From the NCBI GenBank assembly GCA_038210985.1, contig JBBQWB010000001.1, positions 45,053 to 109,052 of the forward strand: DNA of 64,000 nucleotides. The letters run 5' to 3'. The translations under genes were made by a program, and so were the position numbers. The stretch comes from JAQUGA01 sp038210985 (GTDB taxonomy: Bacteria > Bacteroidota > Bacteroidia > Bacteroidales > WCHB1-69). The notes below the pieces were generated by a model that searched no databases, was not told the origin of the DNA, and was given only the letters and a program-made list of their open reading frames with translations. This document shows, piece after piece, positions 45,070-53,499 of the stretch (the first letter of the stretch is position 1; each line of letters opens with the position of its first letter).

Positions 45070-46467
45070 ATGACAGATTATAAAATTGCTGATATTAAAT
45101 TAGCAGAATGGGGACGCAAAGAAATTGAAATAGCCGAAAAAGAAATGCCAGGACTAGTATCCTTACGCGAAAAATTTGGCAAACAACAACCTCTTAAAAA
45201 TACCCGTATTACAGGTTCACTTCACATGACTATTCAAACAGCGGTTTTAATTGAAACATTAGTTTCATTAGGAGCCGATGTCCGTTGGGCAAGTTGTAAC
45301 ATATATTCTACACAAGATCATGCTGCTGCTGCAATTGCTGCTGCTGGCGTTCCTGTTTTTGCTTGGAAAGGTGAAACTCTAGAAGAATATTGGTGGTGTA
45401 CATCACAAGCATTGGCTTTCCCTGGTGGTCAAGGACCAACAACAATTGTGGACGATGGTGGCGATGCAACTATGATGATTCACGTTGGATTTAGAGCCGA
45501 AAAAGATTCTAAAGTATTAGATGTTACTCCATCTTCTCGCGAAGAAGCTGTTGTTTTAAGCACCTTAAAACAAATTTTAGCTGCGGATCCAAAACGTTGG
45601 CATCGTACGGTTGAAAAACTCAAAGGAGTTTCGGAAGAAACTACAACCGGAGTTCACCGTTTATATCAAATGAAACAACGTGGCGAATTATTAGTGCCAG
45701 CAATTAATGTAAATGATTCGGTTACAAAATCAAAATTTGATAATTTGTACGGATGTCGTGAGTCTTTAGCAGATGGAATTAAACGTGCTACCGATGTTAT
45801 GATTGCCGGAAAAGTAGTGGTAGTTTTAGGATATGGCGACGTAGGTAAAGGTTGTGCACATTCAATGAGATCATACGGAGCTCGTGTTATTGTTACCGAA
45901 ATTGACCCAATTTGTGCTTTGCAAGCTGCTATGGAAGGTTTTGAAGTTACAACTATTGAAGATGCTTTGCCAGAAGGAAATATTTATGTAACAACAACTG
46001 GTAACCGCGATGTGATTACTGTTGATTACATGACAAAAATGAAAGATCAAGCTATTGTTTGTAATATTGGACATTTTGATAATGAAATTCAAGTTGATTT
46101 ATTGGATAAATATTCTGGTATTGTAAAACGTAATATTAAACCTCAAGTGGATGAGTATTTCTTCCCTCAAGGTCATTCGATATTTATGTTAGCCGAAGGG
46201 AGATTGGTAAATTTAGGTTGTGCAACTGGACATCCATCGTTTGTAATGAGTAATTCGTTTACAAACCAAACCTTAGCTCAAATTGATTTATATACTCACG
46301 ATTATCCAGTGGATGTTTATCGTTTGCCAAAACAATTAGATGAAGAAGTTGCTCGTTTACATCTAGAAAAAATTGGTGTTAAACTTACCCGTTTAACGCA
46401 AGAACAAGCAGATTATATTGGAGTTCCAATGGATGGTCCATATAAACCAGATCATTACAGATACTAG
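45070..46467 (+). CDS. ahcY: Adenosylhomocysteinase
   Basis: A 465-residue NAD-dependent enzyme that splits S-adenosylhomocysteine into adenosine and homocysteine, removing the inhibitor of methyltransferases. Seen: SLHMTIQTAVLIETL, WASCNIYSTQDHAAAAIA, the substrate loop LVPAINVNDSVTKSKFDN, the NAD site VVVLGYGDVGKGCAHSM and the C-terminal PYKPDHYRY, whose Lys and Tyr reach the cofactor of the neighbour subunit. Length fits the bacterial form with the 40-residue insertion. It follows the mtnA-aldolase pair, so three steps of SAM by-product recycling are together, though ahcY has its own promoter and terminator. Confidence 0.97.
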   Translation: MTDYKIADIKLAEWGRKEIEIAEKEMPGLVSLREKFGKQQPLKNTRITGSLHMTIQTAVLIETLVSLGADVRWASCNIYSTQDHAAAAIAAAGVPVFAWKGETLEEYWWCTSQALAFPGGQGPTTIVDDGGDATMMIHVGFRAEKDSKVLDVTPSSREEAVVLSTLKQILAADPKRWHRTVEKLKGVSEETTTGVHRLYQMKQRGELLVPAINVNDSVTKSKFDNLYGCRESLADGIKRATDVMIAGKVVVVLGYGDVGKGCAHSMRSYGARVIVTEIDPICALQAAMEGFEVTTIEDALPEGNIYVTTTGNRDVITVDYMTKMKDQAIVCNIGHFDNEIQVDLLDKYSGIVKRNIKPQVDEYFFPQGHSIFMLAEGRLVNLGCATGHPSFVMSNSFTNQTLAQIDLYTHDYPVDVYRLPKQLDEEVARLHLEKIGVKLTRLTQEQADYIGVPMDGPYKPDHYRY

Positions 46468-46483
46468 AACTTGAATATCCAAT

Positions 46484-46523
46484 AAATAAAAAGAGACTTT
46501 TAATTTAAAAGTCTCTTTTTATT
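46484..46523 (+). terminator. Intrinsic terminator of ahcY
   Basis: A near-perfect inverted repeat over 19-20 bp per arm centred at 46504 (core AAGAGACTTTTAA/TTAAAAGTCTCTT) followed by T-rich sequence. Confidence 0.85.
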
Positions 46524-46553
46524 TATAATCTTTTTGTAATTTTGTTTTAAATT

Positions 46554-46625
46554 GCCTCTTTAGCTCAGCGGTATAGCAACTCCCTCGTAATGAGCAGGTC
46601 GTGGGTTCAATTCCCATGAGAGGCT
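46554..46625 (+). tRNA. tRNA-Thr (anticodon CGU), with weakened stems
   Basis: A 72-nt cloverleaf: acceptor GCCTCTT/GAGAGGC (one U-G at the base), D arm GCTC-AGCGGTA-TAGC, anticodon arm ACTCC-CTCGTAA-TGAGC, variable AGGTC, T arm GTGGG-TTCAATT-CCCAT. Anticodon CGT at loop positions 34-36 reads ACG. The D stem has one C-U mismatch and the anticodon stem has an A-C and a C-U mismatch, so the gene may be decaying. CCA is not encoded. An exact -7 element TAATTTTG lies at 46537-46544. Confidence 0.75.
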
Positions 46626-46811
46626 CTAAAAATTAGTCCGTCTATAATTTTCGATAACAGCGTTATTTTGTTAGGATTTCCAGTTATCCACTAGCTGGTG
46701 GACTCTTATAAATCTAATCCAAAATGCCTCGTCTTGGAACATTCTAGCTAGCCACTATTATTTATTTTGAATTCTGCAAATAAAAAATAGTCTCTAGGGG
46801 TAGATACTAAA
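46626..46811. other. Intergenic sequence between tRNA and glnA
   Basis: No open frame. Only a short palindromic hairpin TCCAC...GTGGA (46687-46702) is visible; nothing else recognised. Confidence 0.4.
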
Positions 46812-46839
46812 TAAAAAAGCCATTCATTGAATGGTTTTT
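46812..46839 (-). terminator. Intrinsic terminator of glnA
   Basis: CCATTC (46820-46825), loop ATT, GAATGG (46829-46834), with an A run on the left that gives the U tract on the minus strand and a T run on the right, so it also works for plus-strand transcripts. Confidence 0.85.
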
Positions 46840-46859
46840 TTATTTTCTAAAATATATTT

Positions 46860-48362
46860 TTAGCCACAATGGAAATGATCATTTACTAATTCCATCATTT
46901 TAGTAGGATTTTTTGCAATTTCATTTCTAAGATTTTTATCATTAAATGATTTTAAATCTTTGATAATTCCATCAATCATACCTGGGCTAAAAACACCATG
47001 TTGTTCATAAATGTGTCGATGTTTATCTAGAACATCTGCCGATTCGCAGCATGAAGTTGGCAATTGAGCGAGGCTGTTCATTTTGTCTTTATGCTCATCT
47101 TTAAAAATATTTACGTTTACGTAAGTTTTTTCTGCAAAATCAAGGGCTCCTTCCATTTCAAAACCATGACGACAAGCAACAGCTAAACCTGCAATAAGAA
47201 GATAAACATTAGCTGAACCATCTGGACAACGGAATTCTACAGTTTGTTTTAAAGAAGCGTCGGTTATGGTTTGTTTTTCCAAAGGATTAACCAATGAGCA
47301 CATGTCTGTTTTTGCAGTCCAACCTAGAGGAACGCGAACTAAAACAGAACGATTTCTGTCGCCCCAGCAAATATTAGTAGGAGCTTCTTGGTGTGGCACT
47401 AATCTAAAATAGGAGGTAGGGTTTGTGTTTCCAAAAGAAGTTAAGGAGCTAGCACATTCCATCAGTCCAGCAATTGCTGTTTTTGCGATGGAAGAAAGTT
47501 TTCCAGCTTTTAGCATTTGATTTTTTCCAGCTTTCATCATACGCATGTGCACATGAAGCCCTGAACCAGCTTTGCCAATTGTAATTTTTGGAGCAAAAGT
47601 TACATTTAAACCATATTGATTAGCCAAGTTGCGAATAATCCATTTTGCAATTACTAATTGGTCGGCTGCTTTTACAGCAGGTGTTGGTAAAAATTCAATT
47701 TCATTTTGTTCGTATATTTTTCCATCTAATCTAAAATTTCCTACTTCGGAATGCCCGTATTTAATAATTCCACCTGTTTGAGCAATTAACTGCATACATT
47801 TGGTTCTAAAATCTTCAAATTTTGTGTAAGGACCAGATTCGTGATATCCTTTTTGATCCTTCGCAACAAATGTTTCATCATCGTCGGCAATAACGTAATA
47901 TTCCAATTCGCCCATCGCTTCATATTCCATTCCAGTAACTTGTTTAAAAGCATTGGCTGCTTTAGATAATACGTATTCTGGCGAACTATCAAGCGGTGCT
48001 CCGTCTTTATTGAAAAAAGAACAAAGAATGCACAAGGTTGGAATTTCACTAAAAGGATCGATAAATGCGGTTGAATATCTTGGAACAACATATAAATCGC
48101 TTGAACTAGCCTCGATAAACGAAAATAAACTTGAACCATCAACGCGTTCGCCAAAAGTCAAAATAGAATCTAGGTGTTCGCGACTAGTAATTACAAAATT
48201 TAATGTCTTTAATCGTCCATCTCCACCTACATATCTGAAGTTTAGCATTTCAATTTCTAATTCCTCTATAACCTTAATTATATCGGCTTTTGTAAATTCA
48301 TCGCTTTGTTTTTTTAAAACTCGAACTAATGTGTTCGCATTCATTGAGATTTTTTCTTTCAT
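46860..48362 (-). CDS. Glutamine synthetase, class I-like
   Basis: A 500-residue enzyme that makes glutamine from glutamate and ammonia with ATP. Seen: the beta-grasp start with MLNFRYVGGDGRLKTLNFVI, ERVDGSSLF, the metal site MGELEYYVIADDDE, FAPKITIGKAGSGLHVHM (catalytic core with His), and RLVPHQEAPTNICWGDRNRSVLVRVP (Arg and Glu of the active site). The family is the divergent, about 500-residue type common in Bacteroidota, not the classical 470-residue GlnA, so I give no gene symbol. A -7 element (TATTTTTG, minus strand) lies at 48461-48468; the leader would be about 95 nt. Confidence 0.93.
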   Translation of the reverse strand: MKEKISMNANTLVRVLKKQSDEFTKADIIKVIEELEIEMLNFRYVGGDGRLKTLNFVITSREHLDSILTFGERVDGSSLFSFIEASSSDLYVVPRYSTAFIDPFSEIPTLCILCSFFNKDGAPLDSSPEYVLSKAANAFKQVTGMEYEAMGELEYYVIADDDETFVAKDQKGYHESGPYTKFEDFRTKCMQLIAQTGGIIKYGHSEVGNFRLDGKIYEQNEIEFLPTPAVKAADQLVIAKWIIRNLANQYGLNVTFAPKITIGKAGSGLHVHMRMMKAGKNQMLKAGKLSSIAKTAIAGLMECASSLTSFGNTNPTSYFRLVPHQEAPTNICWGDRNRSVLVRVPLGWTAKTDMCSLVNPLEKQTITDASLKQTVEFRCPDGSANVYLLIAGLAVACRHGFEMEGALDFAEKTYVNVNIFKDEHKDKMNSLAQLPTSCCESADVLDKHRHIYEQHGVFSPGMIDGIIKDLKSFNDKNLRNEIAKNPTKMMELVNDHFHCG

Positions 48363-48512
48363 ATTATATTTTTTTTATTTGTTTCTTATGCCAAAACCCC
48401 CAATCGTTTATGGAGTATGATTATGTTTTATAGTGATTTTGAGAGTAAATTAGTTTTTAGCAAAAATAACCTAAAAACAAATCCATGATTGGGTTTGAGC
48501 GAATATTGGAAA

Positions 48513-51500
48513 TTATAGTTTTTTAATTATTAGCTTTTCTCGGTGCTCTGTAGTTGGAGTTTTTAAGGACACAAAATAAATACCATCTGAGATGTTATTT
48601 AGATTTAATGAAATAACATTTTGCCCACTAATAATTGGCGTAAATTGAGAATAAATTATTCTGCCAGCAATATCATATACTTCAATGGTTGAAGATTCAT
48701 TTACATTGTTTGAATAAACCATTGTTACTAAGCCAGTTGATGGATTTGGAAAAAGTGAAATAGCGGAATTATTATTATTTTCGGTAATTTTATCACCCGA
48801 GTTGATGATGAAATGTAAATTGTCGAGATAGGCATTATCCAATGTAAATCCCAAAGTGTCGGCTGCAATATTTCGGGTTTCAAAAGTAACTTCTAATATA
48901 TGTCCAAGATGTTGAGAAAGATTAATAATTCGATTTGAAAAAGGATCAGCCGAAGGAGTAGTTGGCTTAAATGTTTCGTTATTATATTGTTGTCCATTAA
49001 TTAAAATACGCATTACACTTGTCATCGAATAGTCGCCAGGTCCTAAAAACTGGGAGTAAAGTGGTCCGCCATTAGTTTGTTTTAAATCGAAACTTAAATG
49101 TAAACTTTCAACGGTTGAAGCATCCACACAAAAAATTGCTTTTGCCGATAGCATTTCATTTACATCCCATTGGTTTCCGCCAGCTGGCATTTCGAGTTGG
49201 TCGTAATAGTTAAATACATTTCCACTAGTAAAACTTAGTATTTTCCCATTGGGATATCCAGTTAAAGGTTTTACTTTAACTTTTCCATATAAACCAGTTT
49301 TTTTATAATAATAATTTTCGATATCTGTTTCGTTGAATGTAAATGGAGCGTGTCCATTAACATAAGCAGGTCGTTTAATAACTGCAGCGGAAGTGTTATT
49401 AGTAATAAAAGTATCGGTAATATTTGCTGTAAATATCTTTAAGTTATTTAACGAAGTTAAAGTAAAGTTACATGGGGTTGTAAAAGTATGAATAATTTCG
49501 TCTCCTGGGAAAATTGTATTCACTAGAGTATGGTTTTCAAATACTGTATCTGATTGATTGTTAATATATCCAACTCTAACAATTTGACCTGCTTCAAGAG
49601 AATCACATCCAAAGAAACTAAAGCTCATGGTTATCAATTCTTCGGTTCCCAAATTACAAGAGGACGTAGGGCTTAAAACTCCAGTTGCTCCTAAATCGAA
49701 ATTTTGTTGTAATTTGTTCATTATCACATACCCCATTAAACTATCCGAATAATTTGATTGAATCGATGGCTTTATCCATACATCAATTCGGTGATTGCCC
49801 AAAGTTGCTAAATTTATATATTTATTTAAAGTAAGATCTAATGTTTGTCCTCCCTCAAAATCACTGCTTAAGTTTAGTGTGTCGTAGTAAAATGTATTCA
49901 TGTCAACCCTGACTTTAAAATTAATTTCTGAACCAGATGCTAAACTTCGGTTACAACCATTATATAACAATTTAAGTTTTACTGGTTCATTGGTCATACC
50001 ACAAGCAGAAAGAGGTCCTAAAATATTTTGAACATACACAGCGGCTGTATCAAAAGGATGACCAACTCCAACTGCAGCCCATGCGGCAGCAATTACATGA
50101 GATTCTTCAGAACAATCCCCATAAAGATCGTTGGTAGCTTGTATCATTGCGGCATATGTATCGATGTATTGTGAGCTTGGAGTTAAATAATTTGTTAATC
50201 CACGATAAGCTATTTTTTCAGTTTTTTCAGGTCCTATGCCAGTAATATTATATAAGTAATTTTTGTCATTTCTGCCAGTATCACCTTGAGTAATTAGGTA
50301 GAACCAATAATTTCCTACTCCGTTATTTGAGTGAACACCACCGTTATCAGCAGTTCCGCCATACCAATATTGTCCTTTATACGTGTCGGGATTTTGATTG
50401 GATTTTGGATTGGACATATTGCGAAAAGCAGTGCCAGTGTTTGCACCAATTAACCAATTTAAAGAATCGGTAGCGTAGTAGTTTACCATTGAACCGAAAA
50501 TATCGCTAAATGATTCATTTAAAGAACCAGATTCGTTTTCATAAATTAAATTAGCAGTATATTGAGTTACGGCATGCGTGATTTCGTGTCCGCAAATTTC
50601 GGTAGTTGTAAATGGCGAAGAAGTAGCATCACCATCTCCATAAACCATAGCAGAGCCTGTCCACATGGCATTTGCAATGTTATGACCCCAGTGAACATAA
50701 CTCATCATTCCTGCTCCATTGTTATTGTAACTATTTCGACCGTGCACATTAAAATAATAATCATACGTCATTTCCGATGCCCAATGAGCACTTGCAGCTG
50801 TTGAATCGGTTGAAAAAAAATTGGTACTGTTACTAATATTGACAGCAGTGCTAATTTGTGGATCGTTCATGTTGCCGTTGTTTTGAAGGCTTTTTGTGGT
50901 AATTCCTCCGCCACGACCAACTTCTCTTAATACGTATTGTGTTGCATTAACCGAATCCATTGTTATTTGACGAATCCCATTATAACGTGTTACGGCATTT
51001 ACTTTTTTATCCACTTGCATTAGCATGTTTGTTCGGTGATAAATGCCTCCATTTTGTGCATTTACATAGATAAAATATCTGCTAAAAGGCTTAAGGGCAA
51101 GTATTTCCAATTTATACACTAAATGATATTCGCTGCCAATTTTGTTTGCATTTTTATTAAAATACATTAATTCGGCTTGAGGATAATAAGTAGCTTTTTT
51201 GTCGTTTTTTAAAAGTTTTAAATCGTTTTCCATTTCTTTGTTTTCCCAAGCGTATTCGCTTGCTCCAAATGAAGATAATGCCGTTTGAACTGCTTCGCTT
51301 TTTGTAAGTTGGGTATTGGAACTTAGAGTAATTCCAGTAACAATTTTGCCACTCCCACTTATTAATTTACCAGCTTTGCTATGAAGAATATATACCCCAT
51401 CCATTACTATTACATTATTATGGTATTGTTGAAATCGATAATGTTGAAAACCAATTTGATCGGTTTCGGTAGTAATTAATTTCATCTCATCGCTAGAAGT

Positions 51501-51704
51501 TAAACCAAAATACTCTTTATATCGAGTAAAAACGTCTGTAACTCCAATGTTAAGTTCGGGTTTAAAAATCAATAAACTTTCACCATATCTATGGCTGGCA
51601 ATTTCTGATAATTTTTTTGTTGGCTTTTCATTAACAGTAGTTTGCGACAAGCAAACACTTCCTAAAAACGTACTTATTAAAATCAACAATAATAATTTTT
51701 TCAT
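48513..51704 (-). CDS. Secreted thermolysin-like M4 metallopeptidase with T9SS sorting domain
   Basis: A 1063-residue exported protease. Signal peptide to about residue 20 (VCLSQ), FTP and PepSY-like propeptide (residues about 25-225), then the M4 catalytic domain: zinc motif HEITH (373-377), third ligand Glu397 in GSLNESFSDIFG and catalytic His458 in GGVHSNNGVGNYWFY. After residue about 560 come beta-sandwich modules with paired cysteines, a jelly-roll domain near 800-960, and a T9SS type A sorting domain (ISLFPNPSTGLVTMVYS to LIIKKL). All catalytic residues are kept. It is likely a nutrient-acquiring or virulence-type extracellular protease made as a zymogen. Confidence 0.94.
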   Translation of the reverse strand: MKKLLLLILISTFLGSVCLSQTTVNEKPTKKLSEIASHRYGESLLIFKPELNIGVTDVFTRYKEYFGLTSSDEMKLITTETDQIGFQHYRFQQYHNNVIVMDGVYILHSKAGKLISGSGKIVTGITLSSNTQLTKSEAVQTALSSFGASEYAWENKEMENDLKLLKNDKKATYYPQAELMYFNKNANKIGSEYHLVYKLEILALKPFSRYFIYVNAQNGGIYHRTNMLMQVDKKVNAVTRYNGIRQITMDSVNATQYVLREVGRGGGITTKSLQNNGNMNDPQISTAVNISNSTNFFSTDSTAASAHWASEMTYDYYFNVHGRNSYNNNGAGMMSYVHWGHNIANAMWTGSAMVYGDGDATSSPFTTTEICGHEITHAVTQYTANLIYENESGSLNESFSDIFGSMVNYYATDSLNWLIGANTGTAFRNMSNPKSNQNPDTYKGQYWYGGTADNGGVHSNNGVGNYWFYLITQGDTGRNDKNYLYNITGIGPEKTEKIAYRGLTNYLTPSSQYIDTYAAMIQATNDLYGDCSEESHVIAAAWAAVGVGHPFDTAAVYVQNILGPLSACGMTNEPVKLKLLYNGCNRSLASGSEINFKVRVDMNTFYYDTLNLSSDFEGGQTLDLTLNKYINLATLGNHRIDVWIKPSIQSNYSDSLMGYVIMNKLQQNFDLGATGVLSPTSSCNLGTEELITMSFSFFGCDSLEAGQIVRVGYINNQSDTVFENHTLVNTIFPGDEIIHTFTTPCNFTLTSLNNLKIFTANITDTFITNNTSAAVIKRPAYVNGHAPFTFNETDIENYYYKKTGLYGKVKVKPLTGYPNGKILSFTSGNVFNYYDQLEMPAGGNQWDVNEMLSAKAIFCVDASTVESLHLSFDLKQTNGGPLYSQFLGPGDYSMTSVMRILINGQQYNNETFKPTTPSADPFSNRIINLSQHLGHILEVTFETRNIAADTLGFTLDNAYLDNLHFIINSGDKITENNNNSAISLFPNPSTGLVTMVYSNNVNESSTIEVYDIAGRIIYSQFTPIISGQNVISLNLNNISDGIYFVSLKTPTTEHREKLIIKKL

Positions 51705-51884
51705 TTGATTAGTTTTTAATTTTGCTGTAAATATAAATATTATTTCGATTCAGTTTTCGATGTTGTAAATTTTAAACATAAATTCAATTGAATTTACATG
51801 TAAATTATTGCGGTAAGACTAGATTTATACTACTATTGCATCTTTTTAAGGGTTCAGATTTATTTAGTTTTTGCAATACTATTT

Positions 51885-52130
51885 CACTGTTGTCCGATAT
51901 AAATTTTGACATCTGTTGTATGATGTTGTATAACAAGCTAATAGGTAAAATGAAGGAAGGTAGGGTTTGTTTTTGTGTATTTTAAAAATATGGATTTTCC
52001 GCAATTTATTGCCCCTGCCCTCAAGGGTGTAAATTGCTGAAAATCAATTCATGCTTTAGGATTGAGGCAAAAATTGATTGAAGTAATTTACACCTAAAGC
52101 AAAATTTATTTATTTTATCGGACAATAGTG
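51885..52130. mobile_element. MITE-like element with 15-bp inverted ends and 9-bp target duplication
   Basis: Left end CACTGTTGTCCGATA (51885-51899) and right end TATCGGACAATAGTG (52116-52130) are inverted repeats (14 of 15), and the similarity continues inward through ATAAATTTTG after a six-base gap. The word ATACTATTT flanks both sides directly (51876-51884 and 52131-52139), a clean 9-bp target duplication. The inside holds a second inverted pair, GGTGTAAATT and AATTTACACC with AATCAATT/AATTGATT between. No transposase fits in 246 bp. Ends and duplication length resemble IS4-type elements, so it is a non-autonomous derivative or deletion remnant. The rest of the 51705-52150 gap has no gene. 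Confidence 0.8.
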
Positions 52131-52150
52131 ATACTATTTATAAATATAAT

Positions 52151-52197
52151 AAAAAAAAACACTCTTCAAAATTAATTTTAAATTTTGAAGAGTGTTT
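52151..52197 (-). terminator. Intrinsic terminator of the peroxidase gene
   Basis: A perfect 17-bp stem (52157-52173 with 52181-52197, core CACTCTTCAAAATT) followed on the minus strand by a U tract from the A run at 52151-52159. Confidence 0.9.
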
Positions 52198-52216
52198 GCT
52201 CACTAATAATGATTTT

Positions 52217-53041
52217 CTATTTTACAAATAGCTTTTCTGTTTGTGAAATATTTTTGTTCGTAATATGGATAAGATAAATTCCTTTTGGTAATTTGTTTAA
52301 ACTTATTTCGTGGGTTGAATTTTTAGTTGAATTATCTAAATTAAATTTTACCAATTTCTGACCAGCCATATTAATAATTTTAACTGTTAATTTTTCAGTA
52401 TTATTATTTTTGTTGGTAATGAGCAAGGTGTTTTCTTCATTTAGATAAACGCTGAAATTATTTGTTTCGTTCGTTTGTAAGGATGTGTTGCCAGTAATCC
52501 AATTTACAATTGTAGGAGTTGTAGGACTAGTTGCAGGTGCTACAGTTCCATGCCATGAGCCGTCGGGGTTAATCATAAATTTTTGAAAATTCCAAGTAAC
52601 AGTAGCATTTTGAACGCAATTTTGAGAGGACAATGTTAGCCATTTGTAAATTTCATGTTGGTCGGTTCCCTTAACCGAAATTTTTGACATCATGGTAAAT
52701 GTAATACCATATGAATTACATACGTTTTGGATAGAATCTTCATTATATGGTTCTTGGTTTTGAAAATTATTAGCTGGAAATCCAATGATTTCAAAATTGT
52801 ATGAATTGCTAGTTCCACCATAGGTGTCGTAAAGATATTGCAGTTGGGAATACTGTCCAGTATATCCGCAATACGAAGCGGTATTAACAACCAATACTTT
52901 TTTGCCAGCAAAGGTCGACATGTCAAGGTTATTTCCGTGTATGTCAACCGCAGAAAAATTGTGAAAATTTTCAGGACATTGTGCTATAATTGATGCTAAA
53001 CTGATAAACATCAGGAAAATGGAGGTAAAGATTTTTTTCAT
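52217..53041 (-). CDS. Secreted glutathione peroxidase-like protein with T9SS sorting domain
   Basis: A 274-residue exported protein. Signal peptide to about residue 20 (LASIIAQ), then a thioredoxin-fold peroxidase of the GPx family: peroxidatic Cys58 in NTASYCGYTGQY, FPANNFQNQEP with the Gln of the active site, Cys108 in NVCNSYGITF (the resolving position of thioredoxin-dependent members) and WNFQKFMI (150-157, the Trp-Asn pair). Residues about 190-274 form a type A T9SS sorting domain ending EKLFVK. GPx family proteins are usually cytoplasmic, so a surface-delivered one is odd. With Cys, not selenocysteine, it probably reduces peroxides using a thioredoxin-like donor; what supplies electrons outside is unclear. 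Confidence 0.9.
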   Translation of the reverse strand: MKKIFTSIFLMFISLASIIAQCPENFHNFSAVDIHGNNLDMSTFAGKKVLVVNTASYCGYTGQYSQLQYLYDTYGGTSNSYNFEIIGFPANNFQNQEPYNEDSIQNVCNSYGITFTMMSKISVKGTDQHEIYKWLTLSSQNCVQNATVTWNFQKFMINPDGSWHGTVAPATSPTTPTIVNWITGNTSLQTNETNNFSVYLNEENTLLITNKNNNTEKLTVKIINMAGQKLVKFNLDNSTKNSTHEISLNKLPKGIYLIHITNKNISQTEKLFVK

Positions 53042-53198
53042 ATTGTGAGCTTATTTTGTTTGATTAATTATGCAAATATAAAACATAAAAATTAAATATA
53101 AGAAGATGATTTTTAAATATGTGCTAAAAATAATCCAGCTTTTTGTTTTTTCAAAACAAATTCGGCAATAAAATAAACGACCAATAAAATTTTAGTTA

Positions 53199-53206
53199 TA
53201 TCTTTG
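53199..53206 (+). promoter_or_regulatory. Promoter -7 element of the cobalamin-controlled operon
   Basis: TATCTTTG is an exact TAnnTTTG match; a good -33 TTG is not visible. Predicted start near 53212, just before the riboswitch. Confidence 0.5.
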
Positions 53207-53217
53207 TTCCAAGTTTA

Positions 53218-53461
53218 CAGGTTTTCAATGATCGTTGAAAATCAAAGAATTTAAGGGAATCCTGTTTAAAGCAGGAGCTATACCCGTAGCTGTAAGTCCA
53301 AAAAAAGGACTTCGGATTTTTGCCACTGTTCCAGAAAATTGGAATGGGAAGGTTTTCGAAGTTTAGGACAAGCCAGAAGACCTGCCTGTAAAACGAGTTC
53401 GTAGCTTTCGGGTGAAAAGCAAAGAATAGAAATGCAAATTCCGCATTTTATTCCCTTTTTT
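53218..53461 (+). promoter_or_regulatory. Cobalamin riboswitch with terminator-type expression platform
   Basis: The class shows all landmark words: AAGGGAA (53253-53259), GTAGCTGTAA (near 53286), GCCACTG (53322-53328), GGGAAGG (near 53346) and the B12 box AAGCCAGAAGACCTGCC (53370-53386). Downstream, GAATAgAAATGC (53424-53435) pairs with GCATTTTATTC (53443-53453) and runs into CCTTTTTTC, an intrinsic terminator. So binding of adenosylcobalamin or hydroxocobalamin should shut off btuB-btuG by early termination, possibly also by blocking translation. Confidence 0.92.
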
Positions 53462-53499
53462 CATTTAAGTTGACGAATTAAACGTATTAAAATATTGGT

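Noticed and set aside
48153..48420. Frames antisense to glutamine synthetase and other long genes (for example 17973-18350, 27806-28162)
   Set aside because: They are shadows of strong coding regions on the other strand and have no independent features.
51788..51985. Short frame of 65 codons
   Set aside because: It runs into the left end of the miniature element and has no domain or promoter; best explained by chance.
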